From positions 1,426,001 through 1,490,000 of the forward strand of contig NZ_CP019070.1 in assembly GCF_001956695.1 (NCBI RefSeq): 64,000 nt of DNA, given 5' to 3'. The notes under the pieces were generated by a model. That model saw only the letters and a list, made by a program, of their open reading frames with translations, was not told the DNA's origin and did no database searches. Positions 17,502-26,634 of the stretch are shown piece by piece. The position numbers and the translations under genes were made by a program. The number at the start of each line of letters is the position of its first letter. Position 1 is the first letter of the stretch. The DNA comes from Poseidonibacter parvus. GTDB taxonomy: Bacteria; Campylobacterota; Campylobacteria; Campylobacterales; Arcobacteraceae.

Positions 17502-18206
17502 CTATTCTCCTTTTATCTTTTTGTTTGTTAAATGTGGAAGATATAAAAAGAAATTATTCATATCATTAAATACAAAATCAGGCTGAAATTTATATACATG
17601 ATTAGTATCCCAATCTTTTAAATGACTAGCACCTGTAAAGTGCCATACTTTCATTTCTGCTTTTTTTGCACCTTGTATACCTATTAAACTATCTTCAATT
17701 ACTAAAACATTTTTAGGCTCTACGTTAAACTGTTTTGCACAATTTAAATAAATATCAGGTTCAGGTTTACCTCTAGGTCCTAAATCATAAGCACTATTAA
17801 TATCATTTTTAAGATATTCATAAACACCCACGGTTTTTAAAGAACTACTAGCACGACTAAGACTACTACTTGTTGCTACACATTTATTAATATTTAAATT
17901 TTTTAGAATAGTTTCAATACCAGGTATAATCTTTAATTCTGTGTCAAAAGCTTTTAATAATTCTGTTCTATACTCTTTTTCAAAGTTATCCGCTAAATTA
18001 GTATTAAACTTTTCAAGAACATGTGCTTTAGTTTTAGAATATGATTGTCCAATAAAATGATCTTGCACATATTGTGTACTTATGTCTATACCTATTTTAT
18101 TAAATTGTCTTGAGATTACTTGTGCACTTATAATCTCACTATCTATTAATACTCCATCACAATCAAAAATAATTAATTCAATATTTTCATAGTTTTTTAC
18201 TTGCAA
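17502..18206 (-). CDS. HAD-superfamily sugar-phosphatase/phosphomutase-like protein
   Basis: A 234-residue haloacid dehalogenase-type hydrolase of the beta-phosphoglucomutase subfamily. Motif I is DCDGVLIDS with Asp15 as nucleophile and Asp17 as acid/base. Motif II is the Ser in VATSSSLS, and KPEPDIY with VIEDSLIG supplies motifs III and IV. The start appears to be TTG at 18206, with AAAGG about eight bases upstream. First gene of the run HAD-sorC-tesA-ybbA-ybbP and divergent to the polyol operon, so it probably acts on a sugar or polyol phosphate, but the substrate cannot be read from the sequence. Confidence 0.87.
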   Translation of the reverse strand: MQVKNYENIELIIFDCDGVLIDSEIISAQVISRQFNKIGIDISTQYVQDHFIGQSYSKTKAHVLEKFNTNLADNFEKEYRTELLKAFDTELKIIPGIETILKNLNINKCVATSSSLSRASSSLKTVGVYEYLKNDINSAYDLGPRGKPEPDIYLNCAKQFNVEPKNVLVIEDSLIGIQGAKKAEMKVWHFTGASHLKDWDTNHVYKFQPDFVFNDMNNFFLYLPHLTNKKIKGE

Positions 18207-18488
18207 TTTTTTTGCCTTTATAATTGTTTATATTTGTTGAAAGTATACAAGTTTTTATTTAATATTTGCATTATCAGAAAATTTATCAAAAATAGGCCAT
18301 ATGTAAGGATATAAAAAGATTAATAATTTTTATCTAAAAAGTAGCATTAAAATAGCATAAAAAATATTCATTAATTGGTTAAATATTATACAAAATTAAG
18401 TTTCATATTGTTATTATCTTTTCAACAAATGGGCTTTTGCTATTCAAATTAGCAAAAGCCCAATTTAACAAAAACTTAGGAGAGAAAG
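18207..18488. promoter_or_regulatory. divergent control region of the polyol genes
   Basis: The 282 bases between the HAD gene and the binding-protein gene hold no ORF. They must contain both promoters and the operators of the SorC-type regulator. The plus-strand gene has a strong ribosome site (AGGAGAG) at 18479-18485. No single promoter can be assigned with confidence; the notable element is the hairpin at 18431-18461. Confidence 0.5.
18431..18461 (+). promoter_or_regulatory. perfect 12-bp hairpin in the leader of the transporter operon
   Basis: Arms 18431-18442 and 18450-18461 pair perfectly around a 7-base loop, and contain GGGC/GCCC at the base. There is no following T-run, so it is not a simple terminator. 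It ends 27 bases before the start codon. It could stabilise the messenger or serve as a DNA operator. Confidence 0.6.
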
Positions 18489-19796
18489 ATGAATGTTAAA
18501 AAAATATTAAAAACGAGTATGGTTGCAGCAATTGCAGCATTAAGTTTAAATGCAGGTGATTTAACAATTGCTACTGTTAATAATGGCCACATGGTTGAAA
18601 TGCAAAAGTTATCAAAAGTATTTGAAAAACAAAATCCAGATGTAAAATTAAAATGGGTTGTTTTAGAAGAGGGTGTTCTAAGACAAAGAGTTACAACTGA
18701 TATTGCTACAAAAGGTGGTCAGTTTGATATTATGACTATTGGTATGTATGAAGCACCAATGTGGGGTAAAAAAGGTTGGATTGAAGAAATGAAATTCGAT
18801 GCAGCTTATGATGAAAAAGATTTATTACCTGCAATGGTTGATGGTTTATCAAATGATGGTAAATTATATGCAGCTCCATTCTACGGTGAAAGTTCTATGT
18901 TAATGTATAGAAAAGATTTAGTACAAAAAGCGGGAATGACAATTACAGATAATCCATCTTGGGAACATATTGAAAAAGTAGCAAAAGCTATTAACAATCC
19001 TGAAGAAGGAATTTATGGTATTTGTTTAAGAGGAAAAGCAGGTTGGGGTGATAACATGGCCTTAATTACTACTATGGCTAATACTTTTGGAGCTCAATGG
19101 TTTGACAAAGATGGTAAACCACAATTAGACTCTAAAGAGTGGAATTCTGCAATTAACTACTATGTTAACTTAGTAAGTAAATATGGACCTCCAGGTTCAA
19201 GTGGAAATAGTTTCAATGAAATCTTAGCTTTATTTAATGAAGGTAAATGTGGTATGTGGATTGATGCAACAATTGCAGCATCATTTATTTCAGACCCAAA
19301 ACAATCTAAAGTTCACGATAAGATTGCATTCGCTCAATCTCCTGTAGGTGTTACAAGTAAAGGTGCAAACTGGTTATGGTCATGGGCCTTAGCAATTCCA
19401 TCAAGTACTAAAAACTTAACTGATGCACAAAAATTCATCTCTTGGGCAACTTCTAAAGAATATATTGAATTAGTTGGTAAAACTAATGGTTGGGGTAAAG
19501 TTCCAACAGGTACAAGAAAAAGTACTTATGAAAACCAAAACTTTAAAGATGCTGCAGTATTTGCAGATGCTGAGTTAAAAGCAATTTTATCAGCAAATCC
19601 AAAAGATTCTACTTTAAACCCAACTCCTTTTGTTGGTGTTCAATTTGTTACTATTCCTGAGTTCCAAGGAATTGCAACAACTGTTGGTAAACACATGAGT
19701 TCAGCACTTGCTGGAAAAGTTTCTGTTGAAAAAGCATTGAAGTCTTCTCAAAAAGCTGCTGATAGAACAATGAAAAGAGCTAGATACTATAAATAG
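18489..19796 (+). CDS. mtlE: polyol (mannitol/sorbitol) ABC transporter substrate-binding protein
   Basis: A periplasmic binding protein of 435 residues with a signal peptide (about 1-22). It belongs to the extracellular solute-binding family 1. The early stretch with VVLEEGVLRQRVTTD and KGGQFDIMTIG is characteristic of the SmoE/MtlE binding proteins for sorbitol and mannitol. First gene of the polyol operon; it is separated from the permeases by a hairpin that should raise its expression relative to them. Which hexitol is preferred cannot be decided from sequence. Confidence 0.88.
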   Translation: MNVKKILKTSMVAAIAALSLNAGDLTIATVNNGHMVEMQKLSKVFEKQNPDVKLKWVVLEEGVLRQRVTTDIATKGGQFDIMTIGMYEAPMWGKKGWIEEMKFDAAYDEKDLLPAMVDGLSNDGKLYAAPFYGESSMLMYRKDLVQKAGMTITDNPSWEHIEKVAKAINNPEEGIYGICLRGKAGWGDNMALITTMANTFGAQWFDKDGKPQLDSKEWNSAINYYVNLVSKYGPPGSSGNSFNEILALFNEGKCGMWIDATIAASFISDPKQSKVHDKIAFAQSPVGVTSKGANWLWSWALAIPSSTKNLTDAQKFISWATSKEYIELVGKTNGWGKVPTGTRKSTYENQNFKDAAVFADAELKAILSANPKDSTLNPTPFVGVQFVTIPEFQGIATTVGKHMSSALAGKVSVEKALKSSQKAADRTMKRARYYK

Positions 19797-19804
19797 TCTC
19801 TGTA

Positions 19805-19834
19805 ATCAAAAAAAGAGGAAACTCTTTTTTTGAT
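19805..19834 (+). terminator. attenuator-type hairpin after the binding-protein gene
   Basis: A perfect 13-bp stem pairs 19805-19817 with 19822-19834 around a GAAA tetraloop, and the descending arm contains seven T residues. It lies between the binding protein and the first permease, where partial termination would give excess binding protein. Confidence 0.75.
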
Positions 19835-19876
19835 ACATACGTATTAAATTATAAAATTTGTTATGTATGTATCAAA
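19829..19876 (+). promoter_or_regulatory. second hairpin, mutually exclusive with the attenuator
   Basis: A perfect 12-bp inverted repeat pairs 19829-19840 with 19865-19876, extendable inward by a G-T wobble and two A-T pairs. Its left arm uses 19829-19834, the same bases as the descending arm of the attenuator hairpin, so only one of the two can form fully. This is the layout of a terminator/antiterminator pair. Confidence 0.6.
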
Positions 19877-19896
19877 CTAACTTATAAAGGTAAATA

Positions 19897-20772
19897 ATGA
19901 AATTTGATTTAGATAAAAGTACCGTTATGAACTTATTAAAAGCTCCAAGTATTATTGTTCTGTTTTTATGGATGATTGTACCGCTTTCAATGACTTTATA
20001 CTTTTCGGTAATTAGATATAACTTGTTAAATCCAATGGATACAGGTTTTGAAGGTTTAGGGAACTATGAGTTCTTTATGACAGATGAAGCATTTATGCCA
20101 GCTGTTTTTAATTCTCTTATATTAGTAGTAAGTATTATTGCTATTACTATTATTTCAGGAATTATTCTTGCTGTTTTAATTGATAGAAACTTCCCTGGAC
20201 GTGGAATCGTAAGAGTTATGTTAATTGCTCCGTTTTTTATAATGCCAACTGTAAATGCATTATTATGGAAAAATATGTTTATGAACCCTGTTTATGGAAT
20301 GTTTGCATTTTTCTCAAATACGTTTGGATTAGAACCAATTGATTGGATGTCTGATTTTCCTCTTGTATCCATAATTATAATGTTAAGTTGGCAATGGACG
20401 CCTTTTGCATTATTAATTTTTATGACAGCTTTACAGTCACAAGATCAAGAACAAAAAGAAGCAGCTGAATTAGATGGTGCAGGTTTTTTTGCTAAGTTTT
20501 ACTACTTAACATTACCTCATCTTTCAAGATCAATTGCTATTGTAGTTATGATTCAAATGATTTTTCACTTATCTATATTTGCAGAAATATTAATTACAAC
20601 AGGTGGCGGACCAGGTAGTGAAGGTACTAACTTGACATATATGATTTTTACAAATGCATTATTAGACTTTGATGTTGGAATTGCTTCTGCTGGTGGTGTA
20701 TTTGCCATTATCTTAGCGAATATTGTTGCTTACTTCTTAATCAAGCAAGTTGGCAAAAGCTTAATGGCATAA
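19897..20772 (+). CDS. mtlF: polyol ABC transporter permease, MtlF type
   Basis: A 291-residue inner-membrane permease of the MalF class with about six transmembrane helices. The EAAELDGAGFFAKFYYLTLP segment (about 188-207) is the cytoplasmic EAA loop that docks on the ATPase. It pairs with the MtlG-type permease that starts ten bases downstream. The strong similarity in order to the Pseudomonas/Rhodobacter mannitol-sorbitol transporters supports the name. Confidence 0.88.
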   Translation: MKFDLDKSTVMNLLKAPSIIVLFLWMIVPLSMTLYFSVIRYNLLNPMDTGFEGLGNYEFFMTDEAFMPAVFNSLILVVSIIAITIISGIILAVLIDRNFPGRGIVRVMLIAPFFIMPTVNALLWKNMFMNPVYGMFAFFSNTFGLEPIDWMSDFPLVSIIIMLSWQWTPFALLIFMTALQSQDQEQKEAAELDGAGFFAKFYYLTLPHLSRSIAIVVMIQMIFHLSIFAEILITTGGGPGSEGTNLTYMIFTNALLDFDVGIASAGGVFAIILANIVAYFLIKQVGKSLMA

Positions 20773-20782
20773 GGATTTAAAG

Positions 20783-21613
20783 ATGACTTATAAAACAAAA
20801 GAAAAAATAACACACAGAGTATTAGTTACATTAGCATGGGTTATTGCACTAATATTCTTCTTTCCAATTTTTTGGATGGTATTAACAAGTTTTAAAACTG
20901 AATTACAAGCAATTGCAGTTCCTCCAATGTTTATCTTTGAAGGAACTTTTGAAAATTACGCATTAGTAAATGAAAGAAGTGATTACTGGCATCATGCTAT
21001 TAATTCAATTATTACATCATTTGGTGCAACGCTATTATCGTTAATAATAGCAGTTCCTGCAGCATACTCTTTTGCTTTTTCTCCAACGAAAAATACAAAA
21101 GATGTAATGTTATGGATGTTATCAACAAAAATGTTACCAGCAGTTGGTGTATTACTTCCAATTTATTTAATTGCTCAAAAATTTGGGCTATTAGATACTA
21201 AAACGGTTTTAATTGTAATTTTTATGCTTATGAACTTACCAATTATTATTTGGATGTTATTTTCATACTTTAAAGATTTACCAAAAGATATTTTAGAAGC
21301 AGCAAGTTTAGATGGTGCTAATTATCTTCAAGAATTAAGACATGTTGTATTACCACTTTCATGGGGTGGAATTACATCAACAGGATTACTTAGTATTATT
21401 TTATGTTGGAATGAAGCATTTTGGTCAATCAACTTAACTTCAGCAGATGCAGCAACATTAACATCGTTAGTTGCTTCTTACTCAAGTCCTGAAGGATTAT
21501 TCTGGGCTAAGTTATCAGCTATTTCAACTTTAGCTTGTGCTCCAATAGTAGTGTTTGGTTGGTTCTGTCAGAAACAACTAGTTCAAGGTTTAACATTCGG
21601 TGCTGTTAAATAA
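20783..21613 (+). CDS. mtlG: polyol ABC transporter permease, MtlG type
   Basis: The second permease, 276 residues, of the MalG class with about six transmembrane helices and the EAA loop EAASLDGANYLQELRHVVLP (about 173-192). With the MtlF-type protein it forms the membrane channel of the importer. The C-terminal VQGLTFGAVK is the usual ending for MalG-like permeases. Confidence 0.9.
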   Translation: MTYKTKEKITHRVLVTLAWVIALIFFFPIFWMVLTSFKTELQAIAVPPMFIFEGTFENYALVNERSDYWHHAINSIITSFGATLLSLIIAVPAAYSFAFSPTKNTKDVMLWMLSTKMLPAVGVLLPIYLIAQKFGLLDTKTVLIVIFMLMNLPIIIWMLFSYFKDLPKDILEAASLDGANYLQELRHVVLPLSWGGITSTGLLSIILCWNEAFWSINLTSADAATLTSLVASYSSPEGLFWAKLSAISTLACAPIVVFGWFCQKQLVQGLTFGAVK

Positions 21614-21651
21614 ATTATTAAATATTAAAGAAAAAAGAAAAAGGAAATTAT

Positions 21652-22692
21652 ATGTTAGGTGTTGAATTAAAAAATGTTGTTAAAGCTTATGAAGGAACAA
21701 CTATTATACAAGGCGCAAACTTACAAATCAAAAAAGGTGAGTTTGTTGTATTCGTAGGACCTAGTGGTTGTGGGAAATCAACATTAATGAGAACAATTGC
21801 AGGTCTTGAAGAAATTACAAGTGGTGAGATTTCAATTCATGGAGAAGTTATAAATGATACTCCTCCATCAAAAAGAGGAGTTGCTATGGTATTTCAATCA
21901 TATGCACTTTATCCTCATATGAATGTTTATGACAATATGTCATTTTCATTAAAATTACAAAAAGTACCAAAAGCTGAAATAGATCAAAGAGTTCAAAAAG
22001 CAGCTAAATCTTTACAAATGACAAACTTACTAGATAGATTACCTAAAAATCTTTCAGGAGGTCAAAGACAAAGAGTTGCAATTGGACGAGCAATAATTAG
22101 AGAGCCAAAAGTTTTCTTATTTGATGAGCCTTTATCAAATCTAGATGCAAACTTAAGATCTAATACAAGAATTGAAATTGCGAAACTACATAAACATTTA
22201 GAAGCAACAATGCTTTATGTTACACATGATCAAGTTGAAGCAATGACTCTTGCAGATAGAATTGTTGTTTTAAATAAAGGTGTTATTCAACAATTTGGAT
22301 CACCAGATGAACTATATAATAGTCCTGATAATTTATTTGTTGCAGGATTTATTGGAAGTCCAAAAATGAACTTTATTGAAACTAGTAATTCAAACGAAGC
22401 AAAAAATATTGTAGAAAAAAGTGATATTGATAATAAAGCTTCTGTAAAAACAGTAGGTGTTAGACCTGAGCACATTGATTTATGCCAAAGAGATGAAGCT
22501 GATTTTACAGGTACTGTTGATTTAGTTGAGCATTTAGGTGAATATGTAATTTATTACGTAAGTTTAAGTAATGAGCAATTAATTACTGTTAAAAGTGTAC
22601 AAGACCATTTAAAAGTAGGCGATGAAATTTTCATTAATTCTGCTGATAAAAGATTTTATTTCTTTGATAATGATGATAAGGCTATAAAATGA
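21652..22692 (+). CDS. mtlK: polyol ABC transporter ATP-binding protein, MalK/MtlK type
   Basis: A 346-residue ATPase that drives the importer. Walker A is GPSGCGKST (about 37-45), the Q-loop lies in VFQSYALYPHM, the signature is LSGGQRQRVAIGRAI, Walker B is VFLFDEPLSNLD and the switch is THDQVEAM. The C-terminal regulatory OB domain contains VRPEHIDL. The stop overlaps the start of the dehydrogenase gene in an ATGA, so transport and first oxidation are translationally coupled. Confidence 0.92.
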   Translation: MLGVELKNVVKAYEGTTIIQGANLQIKKGEFVVFVGPSGCGKSTLMRTIAGLEEITSGEISIHGEVINDTPPSKRGVAMVFQSYALYPHMNVYDNMSFSLKLQKVPKAEIDQRVQKAAKSLQMTNLLDRLPKNLSGGQRQRVAIGRAIIREPKVFLFDEPLSNLDANLRSNTRIEIAKLHKHLEATMLYVTHDQVEAMTLADRIVVLNKGVIQQFGSPDELYNSPDNLFVAGFIGSPKMNFIETSNSNEAKNIVEKSDIDNKASVKTVGVRPEHIDLCQRDEADFTGTVDLVEHLGEYVIYYVSLSNEQLITVKSVQDHLKVGDEIFINSADKRFYFFDNDDKAIK

Positions 22693-24152
22693 TTTTAGAT
22701 AAAAACTTTTTACAAAATAGTGCATTTAATAAAGCTGAATATAATTACTCGCAAGATGATTTAAGTGCAGGAATTATTCATATTGGTGTTGGAAACTTTC
22801 ATAGATCTCATCAAGCTTATCTTTTAGATTCTTTATTTAATCAAAGAAAAGATTTAAATTATGGAATTATTGGTGCAGGTTTAAGAGAATATGATACTTT
22901 TATGAGAGATGATTTATTAAAACAAGATTGTTTAACTACACTTGTTCAAAGAGATGAAAATACAACTAATACAAGAGTTTTACAATCAATGATTGATTTT
23001 ATTGAGGTTGATAATAACTTATTAGTTGAATCTTTATGTAATGAAAATATAAAAATTGTATCACTTACTATTACAGAAGGTGGATATTATATAGATTCTT
23101 ATGGAAACTTCAATATTCAAAATGAAGAAATTCAAGCAGATATAAATAACCCTGATAATCCAAAAACAGCTTTTGGAATATTAATAAAAGCATTAAAAAT
23201 CAGAAAAGAAAAAGGTCTTAATCCTTTTACTCTTTTAACGTGCGATAATATTGCACATAATGGAAATGTTTTAAGAAATGTAATGGTTAAAATGTCACAG
23301 CAAATTGATGCAGACTTAAGTGAATATATAGCAAGTAATGTATCTTGTCCAAACTCTATGGTTGATAGAATTACACCAACTGCAACAAAAGAAGATATTG
23401 CATTTATTCAAAGTGAATATGGGTATATTGATAATAGACCTGTATTTTCAGAGCCTTTTATACAATGGATTATAGAAGATAACTTTTGTAATGGAAGACC
23501 AGCACTTGAAGAAGTTGGAGTAATGTTTGTTGATGATATAGAACCATATGAATTAATGAAAATTAGAATGCTTAATGGTTCACATGCAGCAATTTCATCT
23601 GTAAGTGCATTGTTAGATATAGATTACGTACATGAAGCTTTAGAAAATGAAACTGTAAAGACATTTTTAGACAGTATTATAAACAAAGAAGTAATACCAG
23701 TACTAAAAGATATTGTTACAGATATTAATCTTGATGAATATTATAATACTGTAATAACAAGATTTGCTAATCCATATATAAAAGATACGATTACAAGAAT
23801 TTGTTTTGATAACTCTAACAAGCAACCAAAATTTATAATTGATAGTATAAAAGATGGAATTAAAAATAATGTTAATGTAGATGGACTTATTTTAGCTTGT
23901 GCTTTATGGTGTAGATACTCAATTGGAACAGATGAAAATGGAAAAGAGTTAGATATAAATGATGCTAGAAAAGATAAACTAAAAGATTTAGCACTAGAAG
24001 CAAAAGATAATCCAATTGTATTTATTCAATTTGATGAAATTTATGGAACATTATCTCAAAATACTTATTTCTCTGAAACTTTTACTAAATTCTTAAATAG
24101 TATTTGGGAAAATGGTGTAGAAAATACAGTTAAAAATTATAATAAACAATAA
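22689..24152 (+). CDS. mtlD: mannitol 2-dehydrogenase (long-chain polyol dehydrogenase)
   Basis: A 487-residue NAD-dependent dehydrogenase that oxidises D-mannitol to D-fructose, and in some members sorbitol or arabitol. The nucleotide-binding segment IIHIGVGNFHRSHQAYLLD (about 30-48) and the MVDRITP, KIRMLNGSHAAIS and CRYSIGTDENG segments are family hallmarks; the Lys in KIRMLNGSH is the catalytic base. The length matches the Pseudomonas-type enzyme, not the shorter mannitol-1-phosphate dehydrogenase, and there is no PTS gene nearby. Confidence 0.9.
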   Translation: MILDKNFLQNSAFNKAEYNYSQDDLSAGIIHIGVGNFHRSHQAYLLDSLFNQRKDLNYGIIGAGLREYDTFMRDDLLKQDCLTTLVQRDENTTNTRVLQSMIDFIEVDNNLLVESLCNENIKIVSLTITEGGYYIDSYGNFNIQNEEIQADINNPDNPKTAFGILIKALKIRKEKGLNPFTLLTCDNIAHNGNVLRNVMVKMSQQIDADLSEYIASNVSCPNSMVDRITPTATKEDIAFIQSEYGYIDNRPVFSEPFIQWIIEDNFCNGRPALEEVGVMFVDDIEPYELMKIRMLNGSHAAISSVSALLDIDYVHEALENETVKTFLDSIINKEVIPVLKDIVTDINLDEYYNTVITRFANPYIKDTITRICFDNSNKQPKFIIDSIKDGIKNNVNVDGLILACALWCRYSIGTDENGKELDINDARKDKLKDLALEAKDNPIVFIQFDEIYGTLSQNTYFSETFTKFLNSIWENGVENTVKNYNKQ

Positions 24153-24174
24153 TACATATTAAAGGAAAAGAAAA

Positions 24175-25101
24175 ATGATTATATGTTGTGGAGAAGCATT
24201 AATAGATATGATTCCTAGTCATCTTGATAATGGAGAAACAGCTTTTATACCTAAAATTGGTGGAGCTGTTTTAAATACATCAATTTGCTTAGGAAGATTA
24301 GGTGCTAATGTAGCTTTTTTAGGCTCAGTTTCAAATGATTTATTTGGTGAAATGATAATAGAAGAATTACAAAAGTCTAAAGTAAACACTTCTTTATGCG
24401 TAAACACTTCATTTAATACAACATTAGCATTTGCAAAAATTGCAAATGGAACTACAACATATAGTTTTTTCGATGAAAATAGTTCAAATAAAAATATATC
24501 TTTAAAAGATGTTGTTTTAGATGACAAAGAAGTAAATACGCTTTATGTTGGTGGAATTTCACTTATGAGTGAACCAAATGGAAGTGAAATTGAAAGCTTT
24601 GTAAATAAACAAAGCTCTTCAAAAGTTGTATTCTTTGATCCGAATATCAGACCTAATTTTATTGAAAATAGATCAATTTTTATACAAAGATTTGAGAATA
24701 TACTTTCTCAAAGTGATATTATAAAAATATCAGACGAAGATTTTGAATGGTTATACCCTGATACTTCTTTTGAAGAACTACATAAAAAATGGCTAGACTT
24801 AGGTCTTAGTATCATTGTTCTTACAAAAGGAAGCGAAGGTGCGATAATTAAAACTAAAAAATATGAAGTATTTGCAAAAGCACAAAAAGTAGAAGTTATT
24901 GATACAATTGGCGCAGGTGACATTTTCAATGGAGCCTTATTATTCTCTTTATCTAAAAACAATAGCTTCTCAAAAAAAGGTTTAGTTAATATTGATGAAA
25001 AATCACTTGAAGAATCATTAATATTCGCAAATAAAGTTGCAGGAATTAGTGTAGGTAGAATTGGCGCTAATCCTCCTTTTTATAAAGAACTAAACTCATA
25101 A
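24175..25101 (+). CDS. fructokinase (PfkB family)
   Basis: A 308-residue ribokinase-family sugar kinase. The N-terminal GGAVLNTSICLGRLGANVAFLGSV form and the C-terminal DTIGAGDIFNGA, with the catalytic Asp in GAGD, are PfkB signatures. Placed directly after mannitol dehydrogenase, it should phosphorylate the fructose product to fructose-6-phosphate. The start at 24175 is preceded by AAAGGAAA. Confidence 0.88.
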   Translation: MIICCGEALIDMIPSHLDNGETAFIPKIGGAVLNTSICLGRLGANVAFLGSVSNDLFGEMIIEELQKSKVNTSLCVNTSFNTTLAFAKIANGTTTYSFFDENSSNKNISLKDVVLDDKEVNTLYVGGISLMSEPNGSEIESFVNKQSSSKVVFFDPNIRPNFIENRSIFIQRFENILSQSDIIKISDEDFEWLYPDTSFEELHKKWLDLGLSIIVLTKGSEGAIIKTKKYEVFAKAQKVEVIDTIGAGDIFNGALLFSLSKNNSFSKKGLVNIDEKSLEESLIFANKVAGISVGRIGANPPFYKELNS

Positions 25102-25114
25102 CTTATTAAAATTT

Positions 25115-25150
25115 AAAAATATCATAAGGTTATAATGTTATGATATTTTT
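25115..25150 (+). terminator. hairpin between fructokinase and zwf
   Basis: A perfect 13-bp stem pairs 25115-25127 with 25138-25150 around a 10-base loop, and the descending arm ends in TTTTT. It separates the transport/entry genes from the Entner-Doudoroff genes. Confidence 0.65.
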
Positions 25151-25170
25151 ATTAAAGGATATAAAAACTT

Positions 25171-26634
25171 ATGAATGAAATAAAAAAACCAACAGATATT
25201 ATAATTTTTGGAGCATATGGTGATCTTTCTTTTAGAAAACTAATACCAGCTTTATACCATCTTTTTAGCGATGGTTACTTAGAAGAAGAAAGTAGAATCA
25301 TCTCCGTATCAAGACAAAAGTTAAGTAGAAAAGAACATATAAAATTAACAAAAGAAAAACTATCAGAATTTATAGAAAAAGAATCATTTAGTAATGAAGT
25401 TTTTGATAAATTTAAAGAAATAATACATTCAGTATATGTGGACTTTGCAGATAATGACAGTTATAAAGATTTAAAAAAGATACTAGATGAAAGCTCAAAT
25501 GAAGATAGAGTTAGTTACTTATCAACATCACCAAACTTTTTTGGGGATATATGTAAGTCTTTAAGCCATTGGGAACTAATAAAACCAACATCTAGAGTTG
25601 TTTTAGAAAAACCAATTGGAAAAGACTTAGAATCTGCAAGAGAAATTAATAATGAAGTATTAAAATATTTTAACGAAAATCAAATTTATAGAATTGACCA
25701 TTATTTAGGAAAAAACACAGTACAAAATATTTTAGCCTTGCGTTTTGCAAATAGAATTATTATGCCTCTTTGGGATGCTACTAATATTGACCATATTCAA
25801 ATTACTGTTGCTGAAAGTGTTGGTGTTGAGGGTCGTGCTGGTTATTATGACCAATATGGCGCTATGAGAGATATGATTCAAAATCATTTAATGCAGTTAC
25901 TTTGTTTAGTTGCAATGGAGCCACCTTGTTCACTTGATGCAAATAGTATCAGAGATGAAAAAGTAAAAGTTTTAAGATCCTTAAGACCAATCACAAGAGA
26001 AAATGTAGCTGCTAATACAGTTCGTGCACAATACTCAAATGGTTCAATAAATGGTCAACCCGTTCCTGGATATCTAGATAATAAAGATATTGAAGAAAGT
26101 CTAACAGAAACATTTGCAGCTTTAAGAGTTGATATTGATAACTGGAGATGGAATGGAGTTCCATTTTATATTAGAAGTGGAAAAAGAATGGAAAAAAGAA
26201 ACTCTGAGATTGTAATACAATTTAAGGATGTTCCTTATTCTATTTTCCAAAATAATGGTGAACCTGTTTCTTCTAATAAGCTTGTTATTACGCTTCAACC
26301 TGAAGAGAGTATTACCTTAAGTTTAATAAATAAAGTACCAGAATTAAGTGAGAACATGAGACTAGAAGAAGTTGATTTAGAGTTGATTTCACCTTCATCT
26401 ACAAAAAGAAAAAATGAAGCATATGAAAGATTATTACTTGATGTTGTAAGATCAAATCCAACACTATTTATGAGATTAGACGAAGTTGAAAGTGCTTGGA
26501 AATGGGTTGATAGTATTTTAGAAGCCTGGGAAGATAATATTGTTCCTATGAAAAAATATGCTGCAGGTACAAATGGACCAAGTGCAGGTGTCCAACTTAT
26601 TGCAAAAGATGGTAGGGATTGGCATGAAGATTAA
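25171..26634 (+). CDS. zwf: glucose-6-phosphate 1-dehydrogenase
   Basis: This 487-residue enzyme oxidises glucose-6-phosphate to 6-phosphogluconolactone with NADP+ or NAD+. The nucleotide loop is GAYGDLSFRKL (about 14-24), the active-site signature RIDHYLGKN contains the catalytic His, and QNHLMQLLCL follows. First enzyme of the Entner-Doudoroff branch. Its end overlaps the start of pgl by eleven bases, so the two steps are coupled. Confidence 0.95.
   Translation: MNEIKKPTDIIIFGAYGDLSFRKLIPALYHLFSDGYLEEESRIISVSRQKLSRKEHIKLTKEKLSEFIEKESFSNEVFDKFKEIIHSVYVDFADNDSYKDLKKILDESSNEDRVSYLSTSPNFFGDICKSLSHWELIKPTSRVVLEKPIGKDLESAREINNEVLKYFNENQIYRIDHYLGKNTVQNILALRFANRIIMPLWDATNIDHIQITVAESVGVEGRAGYYDQYGAMRDMIQNHLMQLLCLVAMEPPCSLDANSIRDEKVKVLRSLRPITRENVAANTVRAQYSNGSINGQPVPGYLDNKDIEESLTETFAALRVDIDNWRWNGVPFYIRSGKRMEKRNSEIVIQFKDVPYSIFQNNGEPVSSNKLVITLQPEESITLSLINKVPELSENMRLEEVDLELISPSSTKRKNEAYERLLLDVVRSNPTLFMRLDEVESAWKWVDSILEAWEDNIVPMKKYAAGTNGPSAGVQLIAKDGRDWHED

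Noticed and set aside
18431-18461. Leader hairpin as an intrinsic terminator
   Set aside because: The stem is followed by CAATTTAAC rather than a T-run and lies between a promoter region and a strong ribosome site.
26558-26623. Upstream extension of pgl
   Set aside because: It overlaps the end of zwf, lacks a ribosome site and adds residues not typical of the family; the ATG at 26624 is better.
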